A stretch of DNA of 64,000 bases. Source: Nocardioides sp. NBC_00368. Lineage in GTDB: Bacteria > Actinomycetota > Actinomycetes > Propionibacteriales > Nocardioidaceae. Each line of letters begins with the position of its first letter. Position 1 is the stretch's first letter. Shown here piece by piece: positions 47,005 to 56,890 of the stretch. The notes below the pieces were generated by a model. The model saw only the letters and a program-made list of their open reading frames with translations. It ran no database searches and was not told the DNA's origin. The position numbers were made by a program, and so were the translations under genes. Where the stretch lies: NCBI RefSeq assembly GCF_036090055.1, contig NZ_CP107970.1:1676501-1740500 (forward strand), in the 5' to 3' direction.

Positions 47005-49602
47005 TTGACCGCTGGACAGGCAGAGGGCCACGTCCTCGACGACGAGCGGAACGGTCTCACCTCCGCGGATGCCGCCACCCTGCTGGCCCGGTTCGGGCCG
47101 AACGAGCTGCCGCGTCCGCCGCGTCGCCCATGGTGGCGGCTCCTGGTCGCTCAGCTCACGCACTTCTTCGCCGTGCTGCTGTGGGGCGCCGCCGGGCTCG
47201 CCCTGCTCGCGGGCATGCCGACCCTGGCGCTGGCCATCGCGATCATCGTCCTGCTCAACGGCGTCTTCGCGTACGCCCAGGAGCACCGCGCCGACCAAGC
47301 CGCGCAGAAGCTCGGCACCCTGATGCCGGCCAACACCCGGGTCGTCCGCGACGGCCGCACGGAGGAGGTCCCGGCGACCCAGGTGGTGCCGGGCGACGTC
47401 GTCCTGCTCGAGGCCGGCGACCGGGTGCCCGCCGACGGGACGCTCCTGCGCAGCGAGGAGATCACGGTCGACGAGTCGATGCTCACCGGCGAGAGCGTGC
47501 CGGTGCACAAGCCGGCCGGCACCGTCGTCCGAGCCGCCACGTTCCTGGTCCAGGGCAGCGGGCGGGTCCTGGTCACGGCCACGGGAGCGCGGACGGAGGT
47601 CGCCTCCGTCGCCGGCCTCATCGCCGGCGCCCATCGGCCGCCGAGCCCGCTGAACCGAGAGCTCGACCGGCTGGTCAGGATCATCGCCGCCGTCGCGCTG
47701 ACGGTGGGAGTCGTCCTCGGCGTGACCTCGCTGCTGCTCGGCGGGACCGTCACCGGTGCCCTGCTGTTCGCCGTCGGCGTCAGCGTCGCCCTCGTTCCCG
47801 AGGGGCTGCTGCCCACGGTGACCCTGTCGCTGGCCCGCGGCGCGCAGCGGATGGCGGAGAGCAAGGCCCTGGTCCGGCATCTGGAGGCGGTCGAGACGCT
47901 CGGGTCCACCACGTTCATCTGCACCGACAAGACCGGCACGCTCACCCGCAACGAGATGACTGTGGTCGAGGTCTGGACCCCGGAAGGGCGTGCCGTCCCC
48001 GGTGGGGAGGGCTACGACCCCGAGGGCACCGTCTCCGGCGAGCCGGCGGCCGTACGCGTGGCCGCCGAGGCCGCCGGCGCGGCCCGCGCCTGCGTCACCG
48101 GGCGAGCCGTCCTCACGGACGAGGTGTGGCGGCCCTCGGGCGACCCGATGGAGGTCGCCATCGACGTCGTGGCCGCCCGGCTGGGGAGCGATGCCGGGGA
48201 TCCCGCGATCCGGGTCCCGTTCGTCACCGAGCGCCGCTTCAGCGCCGCCGTGATCGAGGATCGGAGCTACTTCCTCGGGGCTCCGGAGCGGATCCTGCCC
48301 GGATGCGGGGAGGCCGACGCGGCCGCCACGGCGGTCCTCGACGCGTACGCCGACGAGGGCCGGCGCGTCGTCGCCGTGGCCCGCTCCCGCACCGACCGGC
48401 CGCCGGCCACGGCCGCCGAGCTCGCCGGTCTCCTCGACGAGCCCCTCGAGCTGCTGGCGCTGCTGGCCATCGAGGACCCACCGCGTGACGGCGTACGCGA
48501 GGCCCTGGAGTCGTGCCGCACCGCGGGCATCCGGGTGGCCATGATGACCGGCGACAACGCCCGGACCGCGGCCGCGATCGCCACCGAGGTCGACCTCCTG
48601 CGACCCGGCGGCGTCGTCGTCGAGGGCGACCGGCTGCCGTCCGACGACAAGGCGCTGGCGGACCTGCTCGACGACCCCCGCGGCGCGGTGGTCGCCCGTG
48701 TCACCCCGGCCGACAAGCTCCGGATCGCGAACGCGCTACGGCTGCACGGCCATGTGGTCGCGATGACCGGCGACGGGGTCAACGACGCCGCCGCGCTGCG
48801 TGGCGCGGACGTCGGTGTGGCCATGGGGCTGGGCGGCAGCGACGTGGCTCGCGACGCCGCCGACCTGGTGCTGCTCGACGACCACTTCGCGACCATCGTC
48901 AAGGCGATCGAGCTGGGCCGGGCGACCTACGCCAACATCCGCCGCTTCCTGACCTTCCACCTGACCGACAACGTGGCCGAGCTGGCGCCGTTCGCCGTCT
49001 GGGCGCTCTCGGGCGGCTCGATCCCGGCCGCGCTCGGGGTTCTCCAGATCCTCGCCCTGGACATCGGCACCGACATGCTTCCCGCTCTCGCGCTCGGTGC
49101 CGAGCCGCCGAGCAGGCGCACGATGGAAGGGCCTCGACGACGGGAGCGGGTGGCCAGCGGCTCGGTGCTGCGCCGGGCGTTCCTGGTGCTCGGGCCCATC
49201 GAGGCCGTTGCCGCCGTCGCAGCGTTCCTCTGGGTCCTGACCGGTGGGGGCTGGTCGCTCGGCGAGACTCCCGACGCCGCCTTGCTCGCGCGCGCCTCGG
49301 GGACGGCGTTCGCGGTGATCGCGGTCGCCCAGGTCGCCAACGCGTTCGCCTGCCGGAGCGAGGCCCGGCCGGCGTGGCGCATCGATCCCCGCCGCAACCC
49401 GCTGGTGTCGGCCGCCGTCGCGGTCGAGCTGGTGCTGCTCGCCGCCTTCCTCGGCCTGCCGTGGCTCGCCGAGATGCTCGGCGGCAGCTGGCCCTCGGGC
49501 GAGGGGTGGTTGTGGGCGCTCGGCGCCGGGCTCGTCCTGCTGCTCGGCGACTGGCTCCACAAGGTCTGGCGCGGCGCCCGCCGCCGTTCGACCACGAGGT
49601 GA
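47005..49602 (+). CDS. cation-transporting P-type ATPase, PEGLL type
   Basis: An 865-residue P2-type ATPase. It has the actuator motif LTGESVP, TM4 motif VPEGLLPTVTLSLARGAQRM, phosphorylation site DKTGTLT (D308), hinge GDGVNDAAAL and about ten membrane spans. PEGLL in TM4 is closer to Na/K- and K-type pumps than to the PEGLP of calcium pumps. TTG 47005 follows GGAGGGG at good spacing; an ATG at 46927 would start inside the Dos-like palindrome. CtpF-type pumps are DosR-regulated in mycobacteria. It is convergent with a second pump. Confidence 0.9.
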   Translation: MTAGQAEGHVLDDERNGLTSADAATLLARFGPNELPRPPRRPWWRLLVAQLTHFFAVLLWGAAGLALLAGMPTLALAIAIIVLLNGVFAYAQEHRADQAAQKLGTLMPANTRVVRDGRTEEVPATQVVPGDVVLLEAGDRVPADGTLLRSEEITVDESMLTGESVPVHKPAGTVVRAATFLVQGSGRVLVTATGARTEVASVAGLIAGAHRPPSPLNRELDRLVRIIAAVALTVGVVLGVTSLLLGGTVTGALLFAVGVSVALVPEGLLPTVTLSLARGAQRMAESKALVRHLEAVETLGSTTFICTDKTGTLTRNEMTVVEVWTPEGRAVPGGEGYDPEGTVSGEPAAVRVAAEAAGAARACVTGRAVLTDEVWRPSGDPMEVAIDVVAARLGSDAGDPAIRVPFVTERRFSAAVIEDRSYFLGAPERILPGCGEADAAATAVLDAYADEGRRVVAVARSRTDRPPATAAELAGLLDEPLELLALLAIEDPPRDGVREALESCRTAGIRVAMMTGDNARTAAAIATEVDLLRPGGVVVEGDRLPSDDKALADLLDDPRGAVVARVTPADKLRIANALRLHGHVVAMTGDGVNDAAALRGADVGVAMGLGGSDVARDAADLVLLDDHFATIVKAIELGRATYANIRRFLTFHLTDNVAELAPFAVWALSGGSIPAALGVLQILALDIGTDMLPALALGAEPPSRRTMEGPRRRERVASGSVLRRAFLVLGPIEAVAAVAAFLWVLTGGGWSLGETPDAALLARASGTAFAVIAVAQVANAFACRSEARPAWRIDPRRNPLVSAAVAVELVLLAAFLGLPWLAEMLGGSWPSGEGWLWALGAGLVLLLGDWLHKVWRGARRRSTTR

Positions 49603-49624
49603 GGAACCGCTCCGGCAGCTCCGG

Positions 49625-52099
49625 TCAGCCCTCGTGGCGACGGCGGGCCAGCCGCCCGGCCACTCGGCCGGCCGCGACCACGAGGCCCGGTAGACATGCC
49701 AGCGCCAGAAGCATCAGCTGGGCACGCGGCTCGAGGACCTCTGTCCCCAGCAGAGCCCGGAGCGGGCCGAACCACACCGCGGACAGCTGCAGCAGCAGCG
49801 CGATCAGCACCGCGACCTCGATGCCGCGTCCCGCCAGGGTCCAGCCCTTCCGAGGCGCCCGCAGCGCGAGGGCCAGACCGAGCTGAGCCGCGCCGAGCGT
49901 GAGGAACACGGCCGACTGAACATGCCATTCCAGGCGCTGGGCCAGCAGGCCCGCGACGATGCTGACCACCGCGATGAGCAGCCCGGACGTGACGATCTGA
50001 CGGGCCAGCCCGCCGCCGAGCACCGAGCGTTCCGGCGACGGAGAGGGACGCCTCATGTCCTGCCGGTCGAGCGGTTCGCCGCCGAACGCGACACCGGGTA
50101 CGCCGTGGGTGAGCATGTTGATCCACAGGATCTGTCCGGCGCCCAACGGGAACGCCAGGCCGAGAAACGGGCCGAGCAGGATCACCAGCACCTCGGCCAG
50201 CCCGCCGGCGAGGCCGTAGCGCAGGAACGTACGGATGTTGGCGTACACGCGCCTGCCCTCACCCACCGCGACGACCAGGGTGCGGAGGTTGTCGTCGGCC
50301 AGCACCACGTCCGCGGCCTGCCGAGCCACCTCGGTGCCACGCTTGCCCATCGCCACCCCGATGTCGGCGCGACGGAGGGCGGGGCCGTCGTTGACGCCGT
50401 CGCCGGTCATCGCGACCACATGGCCGCGGGCCTTCAGCGCGTCGAGGATGTCGACCTTCTGCTCCGGTCGGGTCCGGGCGTAGACGTGGACCCGGTCCAC
50501 CGCCTCGCGGTGTTCGCCACGGTCCACGGCCGCGCCGTCCATCACGTCGCCGTCCATCACCTCGCCCACGGCGAGGATGCCGACGTCGCGGGCGACGGCA
50601 CCGGCGGTCGCGGGGTGGTCGCCGGTGATGAGGACGGTGCGGATCCCGGCGTCACGACAGTCGGCCACCACGGCAGCGGCATCCGTACGGGGCGGGTCGG
50701 CGATGCCGACGAGCCCGACGAGCAGGAGGGACTCCGGCCGCTCGCCCGGCGGTCGCCACGACCGGTGTGCCACCGCCAGCACCCGGAATCCCGCACCGGC
50801 CAGGTCCTCGGCGACCGCTGCTCCGCGGCTCCGCTCCAACCCCTCCGGAAGCATGCTCAGCACCACCTCCGGAGCGCCCTTGACGACCTCCAGCACCGTG
50901 CCGTCCTCGGCCCGGTCCACGGTGACCATGTGGCGGGTCTCGCTCTCGAACGGCACCTCGTCGACGCGGGTCCATGTGCGGCGCAGGTCCGCAGCCTCGA
51001 CCTGCCGGTCGGCGGCGGCCAGCAGCAGGGCTGCCTCCATCGGCTCGCCGATCAGGGTCCGGTCCGTCTCCGGCCCGGTCAGCCGGGCGTCGTTGCACAG
51101 CACCACGTCCCTGAGCAGCGCCGCCTCGTCGACGGCCTCCGGCGTCCAGATCCGCTGCACGCTCATCCGGCCCTCGGTCAGGGTGCCGGTCTTGTCCGAG
51201 GCGAGCACCGTCACCGAGCCGAGCGTCTCGACCGCCGGCAGCCAGCGCACGATCGCGGACTGCTTCGCCATCCGGTGGGCGCCCAGTGCCAGCGCTACGG
51301 AGACGACCGCAGGCAGCGACTCGGGGATGGCGGCGACCGCCAGGCTGACCGCGAGGATCAGCGCCTCACCGAACGAGACACCCCGGAGCACGGAGAGCAC
51401 CAGGACCAGGAGGGCGATGGCGGCGGTGGCCACGACCAGCTGGCGGGAGAGCCGCCGGAGCCGGGCCTGGAGGGGTGTCGGCTCGGTTCTCGTCGTCGCG
51501 ATCAGCGCCGCGATCCGGCCCAGGCCGCTCTCGGCGCCGATCCTCTCGACCACGCCCCAGCCGCGTCCCTTGGTGACGACGGTTCCGGAGAGGAGCTCCT
51601 CGCCGCTTGCGCGTCCGACCGGCACGGACTCACCCGTCATCGACGACTCGTCGACCTCGAGTCCCACCGCCTCGTCGGCCACCAGGTCGGCGGGCACGAC
51701 GTCACCCGCCTCGAGACGTACGACATCGCCCTTCACCAGCCCGGCCGCCTCGATGTCGCTCACCCGGCCGTCCCGGAGCACGCGGGCGCGCGGGGCGGCC
51801 ATCCGGCCCAGGGCCGCCATGGCCTGCTCGGCCCGCCGTTCCTGCACGACCCCGATGGCGGTGTTGACCAGCACCACGACCGCGATGATGCTCGCGTCCG
51901 GCACGTCTCCGAGGCCGAGGACCACCACGAACGCGACGCCGAGCAGCAGGATCATCGGATCCCGCAGCTGCGTCAGCACCCGGGCGGCCAGCGTGGTCGG
52001 CGGCGGCGCCGGGACCGCGTTGGGACCGTCCTGCTCCAGCCGGAGCGCCGCCTCCGCAGTGGTGAGCCCGCCGGACTCCAGACCTGTACGCGACGACAC
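49625..52099 (-). CDS. cation-transporting P-type ATPase, PESLP type
   Basis: An 824-residue P2-type ATPase with SMTGESVP, TM4 motif AIPESLPAVVSVALALGAHRM, DKTGTLT (D302), TGDGVNDGPAL and ten spans. It is of the CtpF/PMR1-like calcium or magnesium pump group, with Ser in place of the common Gly in PEGLP. GTG 52099 lies 5 bp after the carbamate kinase stop and is preceded by GAGG. It is the last gene of the arginine deiminase operon. That unusual position could tie ATP from arginine to ion pumping. Confidence 0.9.
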   Translation of the reverse strand: MSSRTGLESGGLTTAEAALRLEQDGPNAVPAPPPTTLAARVLTQLRDPMILLLGVAFVVVLGLGDVPDASIIAVVVLVNTAIGVVQERRAEQAMAALGRMAAPRARVLRDGRVSDIEAAGLVKGDVVRLEAGDVVPADLVADEAVGLEVDESSMTGESVPVGRASGEELLSGTVVTKGRGWGVVERIGAESGLGRIAALIATTRTEPTPLQARLRRLSRQLVVATAAIALLVLVLSVLRGVSFGEALILAVSLAVAAIPESLPAVVSVALALGAHRMAKQSAIVRWLPAVETLGSVTVLASDKTGTLTEGRMSVQRIWTPEAVDEAALLRDVVLCNDARLTGPETDRTLIGEPMEAALLLAAADRQVEAADLRRTWTRVDEVPFESETRHMVTVDRAEDGTVLEVVKGAPEVVLSMLPEGLERSRGAAVAEDLAGAGFRVLAVAHRSWRPPGERPESLLLVGLVGIADPPRTDAAAVVADCRDAGIRTVLITGDHPATAGAVARDVGILAVGEVMDGDVMDGAAVDRGEHREAVDRVHVYARTRPEQKVDILDALKARGHVVAMTGDGVNDGPALRRADIGVAMGKRGTEVARQAADVVLADDNLRTLVVAVGEGRRVYANIRTFLRYGLAGGLAEVLVILLGPFLGLAFPLGAGQILWINMLTHGVPGVAFGGEPLDRQDMRRPSPSPERSVLGGGLARQIVTSGLLIAVVSIVAGLLAQRLEWHVQSAVFLTLGAAQLGLALALRAPRKGWTLAGRGIEVAVLIALLLQLSAVWFGPLRALLGTEVLEPRAQLMLLALACLPGLVVAAGRVAGRLARRRHEG

Positions 52100-52104
52100 C
52101 GGCC

Positions 52105-53004
52105 TCAGCTCCGCACCTGGGTGCCCGACGTGCCGGCGAGCACGCCGTTGATCTCGTCCAGGGAACCGATCGCCGAACGCCGGCCCGTCGCCCGGGTGAA
52201 GGCGCAGACGGCGGCCACCTTCGGCCCCATCGACCCTGCCGGGAACCGCATCGCGGACAGCTCGGCGACGCTCACCTCGCGCAGCACCTTCTCGGCGGGA
52301 CCGCCGAAGTCCCGGATCACGCCCTCGACGTCGGTCAGGACGAGCAGCAGGTCGGCACCGAGCGCCTCCGCGGCCAGGCCGGCCGCGTGGTCCTTGTCGA
52401 CGACTGCGTCGATGCTCCGGTAGCGGCGGTCGCGGTCCACGACCGGGACCCCACCGCCGCCGGCGAGCACGACCGTGACGCCGGCGCCGAGGAGGCGCTC
52501 GGCGACGGGCAGCTCGACGATGTCCCGAGGTGCCGGGGAGGCCACGACCCGTCGCCAGCCGGCACCGTCGGGCCGCACGGTCCAGCCGTACCGGTCCGCG
52601 AGGCGACGGGCCGTCGGCTCGTCGTAGACCTGGCCGATGAACTTGGTCGGCTCCTGGAACGCCGGGTCCTCGGGATCGACCACGGTCTGGCTGACCAAGG
52701 TCACCACGGTCCCGATCCCCTCGTCCAGGAGCGCCTGCTGCAGCCAGAGCCCGATGAGACCCTGGGACTCGGCGACGAGGTCGGCGAGCGGATAGGGCTC
52801 GGACAGGGTGGGGTCGGCGCCGCTCTCCAGAGCGAGCAGGCCGACCTGGGGGCCGTTGCCGTGGACCACCACGACCTCGTGCTCCCGGGCCAGACCCGCG
52901 AGTCCGGCCGCGGCCGCGGCCACGTGCCGGCGCTGGGGAGCGGCGTCCGGCCGCTCCCCGCGCCGTAGCAGGGCGTTGCCGCCGATGGCGACGACGATCC
53001 TCAT
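52105..53004 (-). CDS. arcC: carbamate kinase
   Basis: A 299-residue amino-acid-kinase-family enzyme. It has the N-terminal VAIGGNALL, VVVHGNGPQVGLLA, a central VVLAGGGGVPVV and DKDHAAGLAA. It transfers phosphate from carbamoyl phosphate to ADP, giving the ATP of the arginine deiminase pathway. It follows arcB by 24 bp with GAGAAGGAGAGA as ribosome-binding site. Confidence 0.95.
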   Translation of the reverse strand: MRIVVAIGGNALLRRGERPDAAPQRRHVAAAAAGLAGLAREHEVVVVHGNGPQVGLLALESGADPTLSEPYPLADLVAESQGLIGLWLQQALLDEGIGTVVTLVSQTVVDPEDPAFQEPTKFIGQVYDEPTARRLADRYGWTVRPDGAGWRRVVASPAPRDIVELPVAERLLGAGVTVVLAGGGGVPVVDRDRRYRSIDAVVDKDHAAGLAAEALGADLLLVLTDVEGVIRDFGGPAEKVLREVSVAELSAMRFPAGSMGPKVAAVCAFTRATGRRSAIGSLDEINGVLAGTSGTQVRS

Positions 53005-53028
53005 CTGTTCTCTCCTTCTCGGCCGGGC

Positions 53029-54054
53029 TCAGCCGGCCAGTGTCGCGACGAGCACGGCCTTGATGGTGTGCAGACGGTTCTCTGCCTGGTCGAAGACGAT
53101 CGAGCGCTCCGACTCGAACACCTCCGGGGTGACCTCGAACGATGTACGCCCGGTCCGGCTCGCCAGCTGACGGCCGAGCTCGGTGTCGGTCCCGTGCAGC
53201 GCCGGCAGGCAGTGCATGAACCGCACCTGCGGGTTGCCGGTGATCTCGAGCAGCGCGTCGTCGACGGCGTACGGCGCCAGCAGTGCGATCCGCCGGTCCC
53301 AGAGCTCGGGCGGCTCGCCCATGGAGACCCACACGTCGGTGTGGACGAAGTCGGCGCCGGCGAGGCCACGGTGGCGGTCGCTGGTGATGTCCAGCCGCGC
53401 CCCGGTGACCGCCGCGATCCGCTCCGCGTGCTGCACCGCGTCGGCGCCCGGCGCCAGCTCCGCCGGCGAGACCATCCGGACGTCCATGCCCATCATGGCG
53501 CCGGCCACGAGGAGCGAGCGGGCGACGTTGTTGCGGGCGTCGCCGACGTACGCGACCGTGATCTGCTCCGCGGGCTTGGCCGAGTGCTCGAGCATGGTGA
53601 GCACGTCGCAGAGCGCCTGGGTCGGATGCCAGTCGTCGGTCAGGCCGTTCCACACCGGCACGTCGGCGTACGCCGCGAGCGTCTCCACCAGGGCATGGTC
53701 GGAGCCGCGGTACTCGATGCCGTCGTAGAGCCGGCTGAGCACTCGGGCGGTGTCCGCGACCGACTCCTTGTGGCCGAGGTGCGAGCTCGCCGGGTCGAGG
53801 TAGGTCACGTGCGCGCCCTCGTCGTGGGCCGCGACCTCGAACGCGCACCGGGTGCGGGTCGAGGACTTCTCGAAGAGCAGGGCGATCGAGCGGCCAGCGA
53901 GACGCGGAGCCCTGCCGGGCAGCCGGCGCGCCATCTTGAGCTCCGCGGCCAGTGCGACCAGCGAGCGCCATTCCTCGACGGTCAGGTCGACCTCCTTGAG
54001 GAAGTCGCGGCCGGCCAGCGACCTGGCCGTCGTGTCGGGGACGAGCAGCGTCAT
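53029..54054 (-). CDS. arcB: ornithine carbamoyltransferase, catabolic
   Basis: A 341-residue transcarbamylase with carbamoyl-phosphate loop SSTRTR, the DDWHPTQ motif, AYVGDARNNVA and ornithine-site MHCLPALHG. In this context it runs in the catabolic direction, splitting citrulline to ornithine and carbamoyl phosphate. ATG 54054 overlaps the arcA stop as ATGA. Confidence 0.95.
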   Translation of the reverse strand: MTLLVPDTTARSLAGRDFLKEVDLTVEEWRSLVALAAELKMARRLPGRAPRLAGRSIALLFEKSSTRTRCAFEVAAHDEGAHVTYLDPASSHLGHKESVADTARVLSRLYDGIEYRGSDHALVETLAAYADVPVWNGLTDDWHPTQALCDVLTMLEHSAKPAEQITVAYVGDARNNVARSLLVAGAMMGMDVRMVSPAELAPGADAVQHAERIAAVTGARLDITSDRHRGLAGADFVHTDVWVSMGEPPELWDRRIALLAPYAVDDALLEITGNPQVRFMHCLPALHGTDTELGRQLASRTGRTSFEVTPEVFESERSIVFDQAENRLHTIKAVLVATLAG

Positions 54055-55274
54055 GACGACACCGCCTCTCGCTCGATCGGGCAGGTCATGCAGCGGGGTC
54101 CACCGCGGCCGCGGCCGAGCTCCTCCCCGACGATGGGCACCACCTCGATGCCCTGGTCGGCCAGATAGGCGTTGGTCGTGGTGTTCCGCTCGTAGCCGAC
54201 GACCACGCCGGGTGCGACGGCGAGGAAGTTGTTGCCGTCGTCCCACTGCTCGCGCTCGGCGCCCAGCCGGTCGATCGGCGCCCGCAGCACGCGCACCCGG
54301 TCGAGGCCGAGGACGTCGGCGACGGTCGGGAACAGCGCGTCGTTCTCCTCGAGCTTGAACTCCCCGCCCGTCCCGACGCGGTAGAGCGAGTAGGAGCGCA
54401 GCTGGTCGGGAAGGTAGGGATAGACCGAGAACGCGTCGGCGTCGACCATCGTCATCGCGGTGTCCAGGTGCATGAACGCCCGCTCGCGGGGCAGCTCCAC
54501 CACGATCACGGTGTCCACCGTGCCGCGCCGGAACAGCGCGCGGGCGAGATTCTCCACCCCCTGCGGCGTCGACCGCTCCCCCATGCCGACCATCACGGCC
54601 CGGTTGCCGATCACGGTGACGTCGCCGCCCTCCAGCGTCGCGCCGCCGTGGTCGAGGGCGTCGTGGCCGTAGAGGTATTCGACGCCGCGGAACATCGGAT
54701 GGAAGTCGTAGACGACCTTCGAGTTGATCGTCTCGCGGCGCCTCGCCGGCTTCGCCATCGGGTTGAGCGAGACGGCGTCGTACGCCCATGCCACGTTGTC
54801 GCGCTGGAAGAGGTGGTTCGGCAGCGGGGCCAGCAGGAAGTCGTCGTCTCGGAGGTACTCCAGCAGCAGGCTGCTGGCGTGCACCCGGTCGGCGACGTCG
54901 GACTTGAGCACCCCACCGATCAGGTACGTCGCCAGCTCCTCCGCCGGGGTGGTGGCCACCAGGTCGTCGAGAGGCTGGTCGAGCGCGGGACCGAACCGGT
55001 GCGCGGTGGAGAGCTCCTCCTGGAGGAGCTCACGCGCACCCGGCTGGTCCAGCGCCTCGGTCAGCAGGTCGGCGAAGTGGTGGACCACGACCCCGTGAGC
55101 CTCGAGCGCGGCCACGAACCCGTCGTGCTCGGCCCGGGCACGCTCGGCCCACAGGACGTCGTCGAAGAGCAGCCGCTCGATGTTGCTCGGAGTCAGCCGG
55201 CTGAGCTCGAGGCCGGGCCGGTGCACGACCGCCTGACGCAGGCGTCCGACCTCGGAGTCGACGTGGAGGGTCAC
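54051..55274 (-). CDS. arcA: arginine deiminase
   Basis: A 407-residue guanidino-modifying enzyme. Conserved parts are ATLEGGDVTVIG, FMHLDTAMTMVD (catalytic His) and the C-terminal GPRCMTCPIERE with catalytic C395. It hydrolyses arginine to citrulline and ammonia, the first step of the pathway. GTG 55274 overlaps the antiporter stop as GTGA. Confidence 0.96.
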   Translation of the reverse strand: MTLHVDSEVGRLRQAVVHRPGLELSRLTPSNIERLLFDDVLWAERARAEHDGFVAALEAHGVVVHHFADLLTEALDQPGARELLQEELSTAHRFGPALDQPLDDLVATTPAEELATYLIGGVLKSDVADRVHASSLLLEYLRDDDFLLAPLPNHLFQRDNVAWAYDAVSLNPMAKPARRRETINSKVVYDFHPMFRGVEYLYGHDALDHGGATLEGGDVTVIGNRAVMVGMGERSTPQGVENLARALFRRGTVDTVIVVELPRERAFMHLDTAMTMVDADAFSVYPYLPDQLRSYSLYRVGTGGEFKLEENDALFPTVADVLGLDRVRVLRAPIDRLGAEREQWDDGNNFLAVAPGVVVGYERNTTTNAYLADQGIEVVPIVGEELGRGRGGPRCMTCPIEREAVSS

Positions 55275-56761
55275 GACTCGCTCCCGTCCGCCGGCGCCGC
55301 GCCGCTGTCCGAGGAGGCCGCCTGGAGCCGGCGGCGCTGGCTGAGGTAGACCGGGACTCCCAGGATCGCGGCGGCACCGGTCATGAGGAACGGGCCCCAG
55401 ACGACGTACCAGCTGTTGTCGGTGTTGCGGGAGTAGTAGACGAACGCGATCGACATGGCCAGGGCGACGACGGCGACCGCGAGATCGAGGGCGAGACGCG
55501 GGGTCGGGCCGCGGCGGTGGTCCTGCCAACGCCACTTGAGCTGGGCCAGCGCGGAGAAGGCGTACGGGATGGCGGCGGTGATGCCGGTCATCAGCACCAG
55601 CGTGGTGAACACCGTCGCCCCGTCGGCACCGAGATAGCTCACGACGACCGCGACCGAGGCCAGGGCGGCGGACGCGATGATGCCGAGGGCGGGCACACCG
55701 CGACGCGAGACCCGGCCGAAGATCTTCGGGAACAGGCCCTCCTTCGCGGCGGCCAGCGGCATCTCGGCGCAGATCATGGTCCATCCGTTGAGGGCTCCGA
55801 TCCCGGAGATGATCACGGCGGCCGCGACGATGTTGCCTGCCACGGTGCCACCGAAGACCTCGTTCGCGGCCGCGGAGTAGGAGGCCTGGTTCGCGTCCTG
55901 GGCGAGCTGGGAGGCCGGCAGGATGCCGAAGACGGCGACCAGGGAGAGCAGGTAGACCACCGCACTGCCGACGGTCCCCAGAACCGTCGCACGCGGGACG
56001 TTGCGGCCGGGATCACGGACCTGGGCGGCGGCGACGGACGCGGTCTCGAGTCCGAGGTAGCTGAACAGGCAGATCGCCATCGCCCCACCGATCGCCGAGA
56101 TGCTCGTCTCGCCGCTCGTGTTCCACGGGGAGAAGTTGCCGCCCTCGATGAAGAAGAGCCCGGCGGTCGCCATCAGCGCCAGCGGGACGAACTTCAGCAC
56201 CGTCGTCCACAGCTGGAAGACGCCCATGGACCGTACGCCGGTGAGGTTGATCGCCGCGGGGATCCACAGGCCTGCCAGGGCGATCACGATCGACCACCCG
56301 GTGGCGCCACCCTTGTTGAGGAACGTCTCGACGTAGAAGACCCAGCCGACGGCGATGGCGGCGTTGCCCGCCCACGCGGTGATCCAGTAGAGCCAGGCCT
56401 GGCTGAATCCCCAGCCGTTGCCGAAGGCGGCGCGCGCATAGGCGTAGGGCCCGCCCCCGGCAGGCATCCTGCGGGAGAGGGAGGAGAACACCAGCGCGAG
56501 GGCGACGGCGCCGACCGTCGCGACGGCCATCGCGACGAGGCTGATCGGGCCGTAGGACGCCACGGCGTACGGGAGGCTGAAGACGCCGACCCCGATGATC
56601 GAGCCCATCACCAGAGCGGTCGCATGCGGGAGCCGGAGCTGGCCTTCGGGGGTCTCCCTTCCGGGGACAGGTCGGTTCGCCTGCCGGGGTGGAGGCGCTG
56701 CCTTCCCGGCGATGTCACCACGTGAATCGCGGTGGAACGGGGTTCTGTCGAGAAGGGACAT
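55271..56761 (-). CDS. arcD: APC-family arginine/ornithine antiporter
   Basis: A 496-residue transporter with about twelve spans and the APC signature near the N-terminus (HATALVMGSIIGVGVFSLP). Being first in the arcABC operon, it is most likely the arginine-ornithine exchanger. The symbol rests on that context, since APC antiporters share the signature. ATG 56761 follows AAGGAGAGG; ATG 56779 has no ribosome-binding site. Confidence 0.87.
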   Translation of the reverse strand: MSLLDRTPFHRDSRGDIAGKAAPPPRQANRPVPGRETPEGQLRLPHATALVMGSIIGVGVFSLPYAVASYGPISLVAMAVATVGAVALALVFSSLSRRMPAGGGPYAYARAAFGNGWGFSQAWLYWITAWAGNAAIAVGWVFYVETFLNKGGATGWSIVIALAGLWIPAAINLTGVRSMGVFQLWTTVLKFVPLALMATAGLFFIEGGNFSPWNTSGETSISAIGGAMAICLFSYLGLETASVAAAQVRDPGRNVPRATVLGTVGSAVVYLLSLVAVFGILPASQLAQDANQASYSAAANEVFGGTVAGNIVAAAVIISGIGALNGWTMICAEMPLAAAKEGLFPKIFGRVSRRGVPALGIIASAALASVAVVVSYLGADGATVFTTLVLMTGITAAIPYAFSALAQLKWRWQDHRRGPTPRLALDLAVAVVALAMSIAFVYYSRNTDNSWYVVWGPFLMTGAAAILGVPVYLSQRRRLQAASSDSGAAPADGSES

Positions 56762-56820
56762 GGCCCTCTCCTTCGTCATGGGATCACGGACCGCTCCAGC
56801 ACACCGCCAACCACGATCCA

Positions 56821-56885
56821 GGCAGCAGAGCCGCCCGGTCCGGACCGTGACGACGTTCGTCCGTGGGCAGGATGACGAAGGTCCC
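56821..56885 (-). promoter_or_regulatory. tandem Dos-type boxes, promoter of arc operon
   Basis: Box 1 on the minus strand is GGGAC-CTTC-GTCAT (56885 to 56872). Box 2 is CGGAC-GAAC-GTCGT (56863 to 56850), 22 bp away. GCTGCC in GCTGCCTGG (56826 to 56821) is centred 55 bp from box 1. The start codon follows about 60 bp later. Confidence 0.6.
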
Positions 56886-56890
56886 GCGGC

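Noticed and set aside
49625..53971. One 1448-codon protein spanning P-type ATPase, carbamate kinase and ornithine transcarbamylase regions
   Set aside because: Only the ATPase part is in its native frame. The upstream part is an out-of-frame reading of arcC and arcB, which have their own starts and stops.
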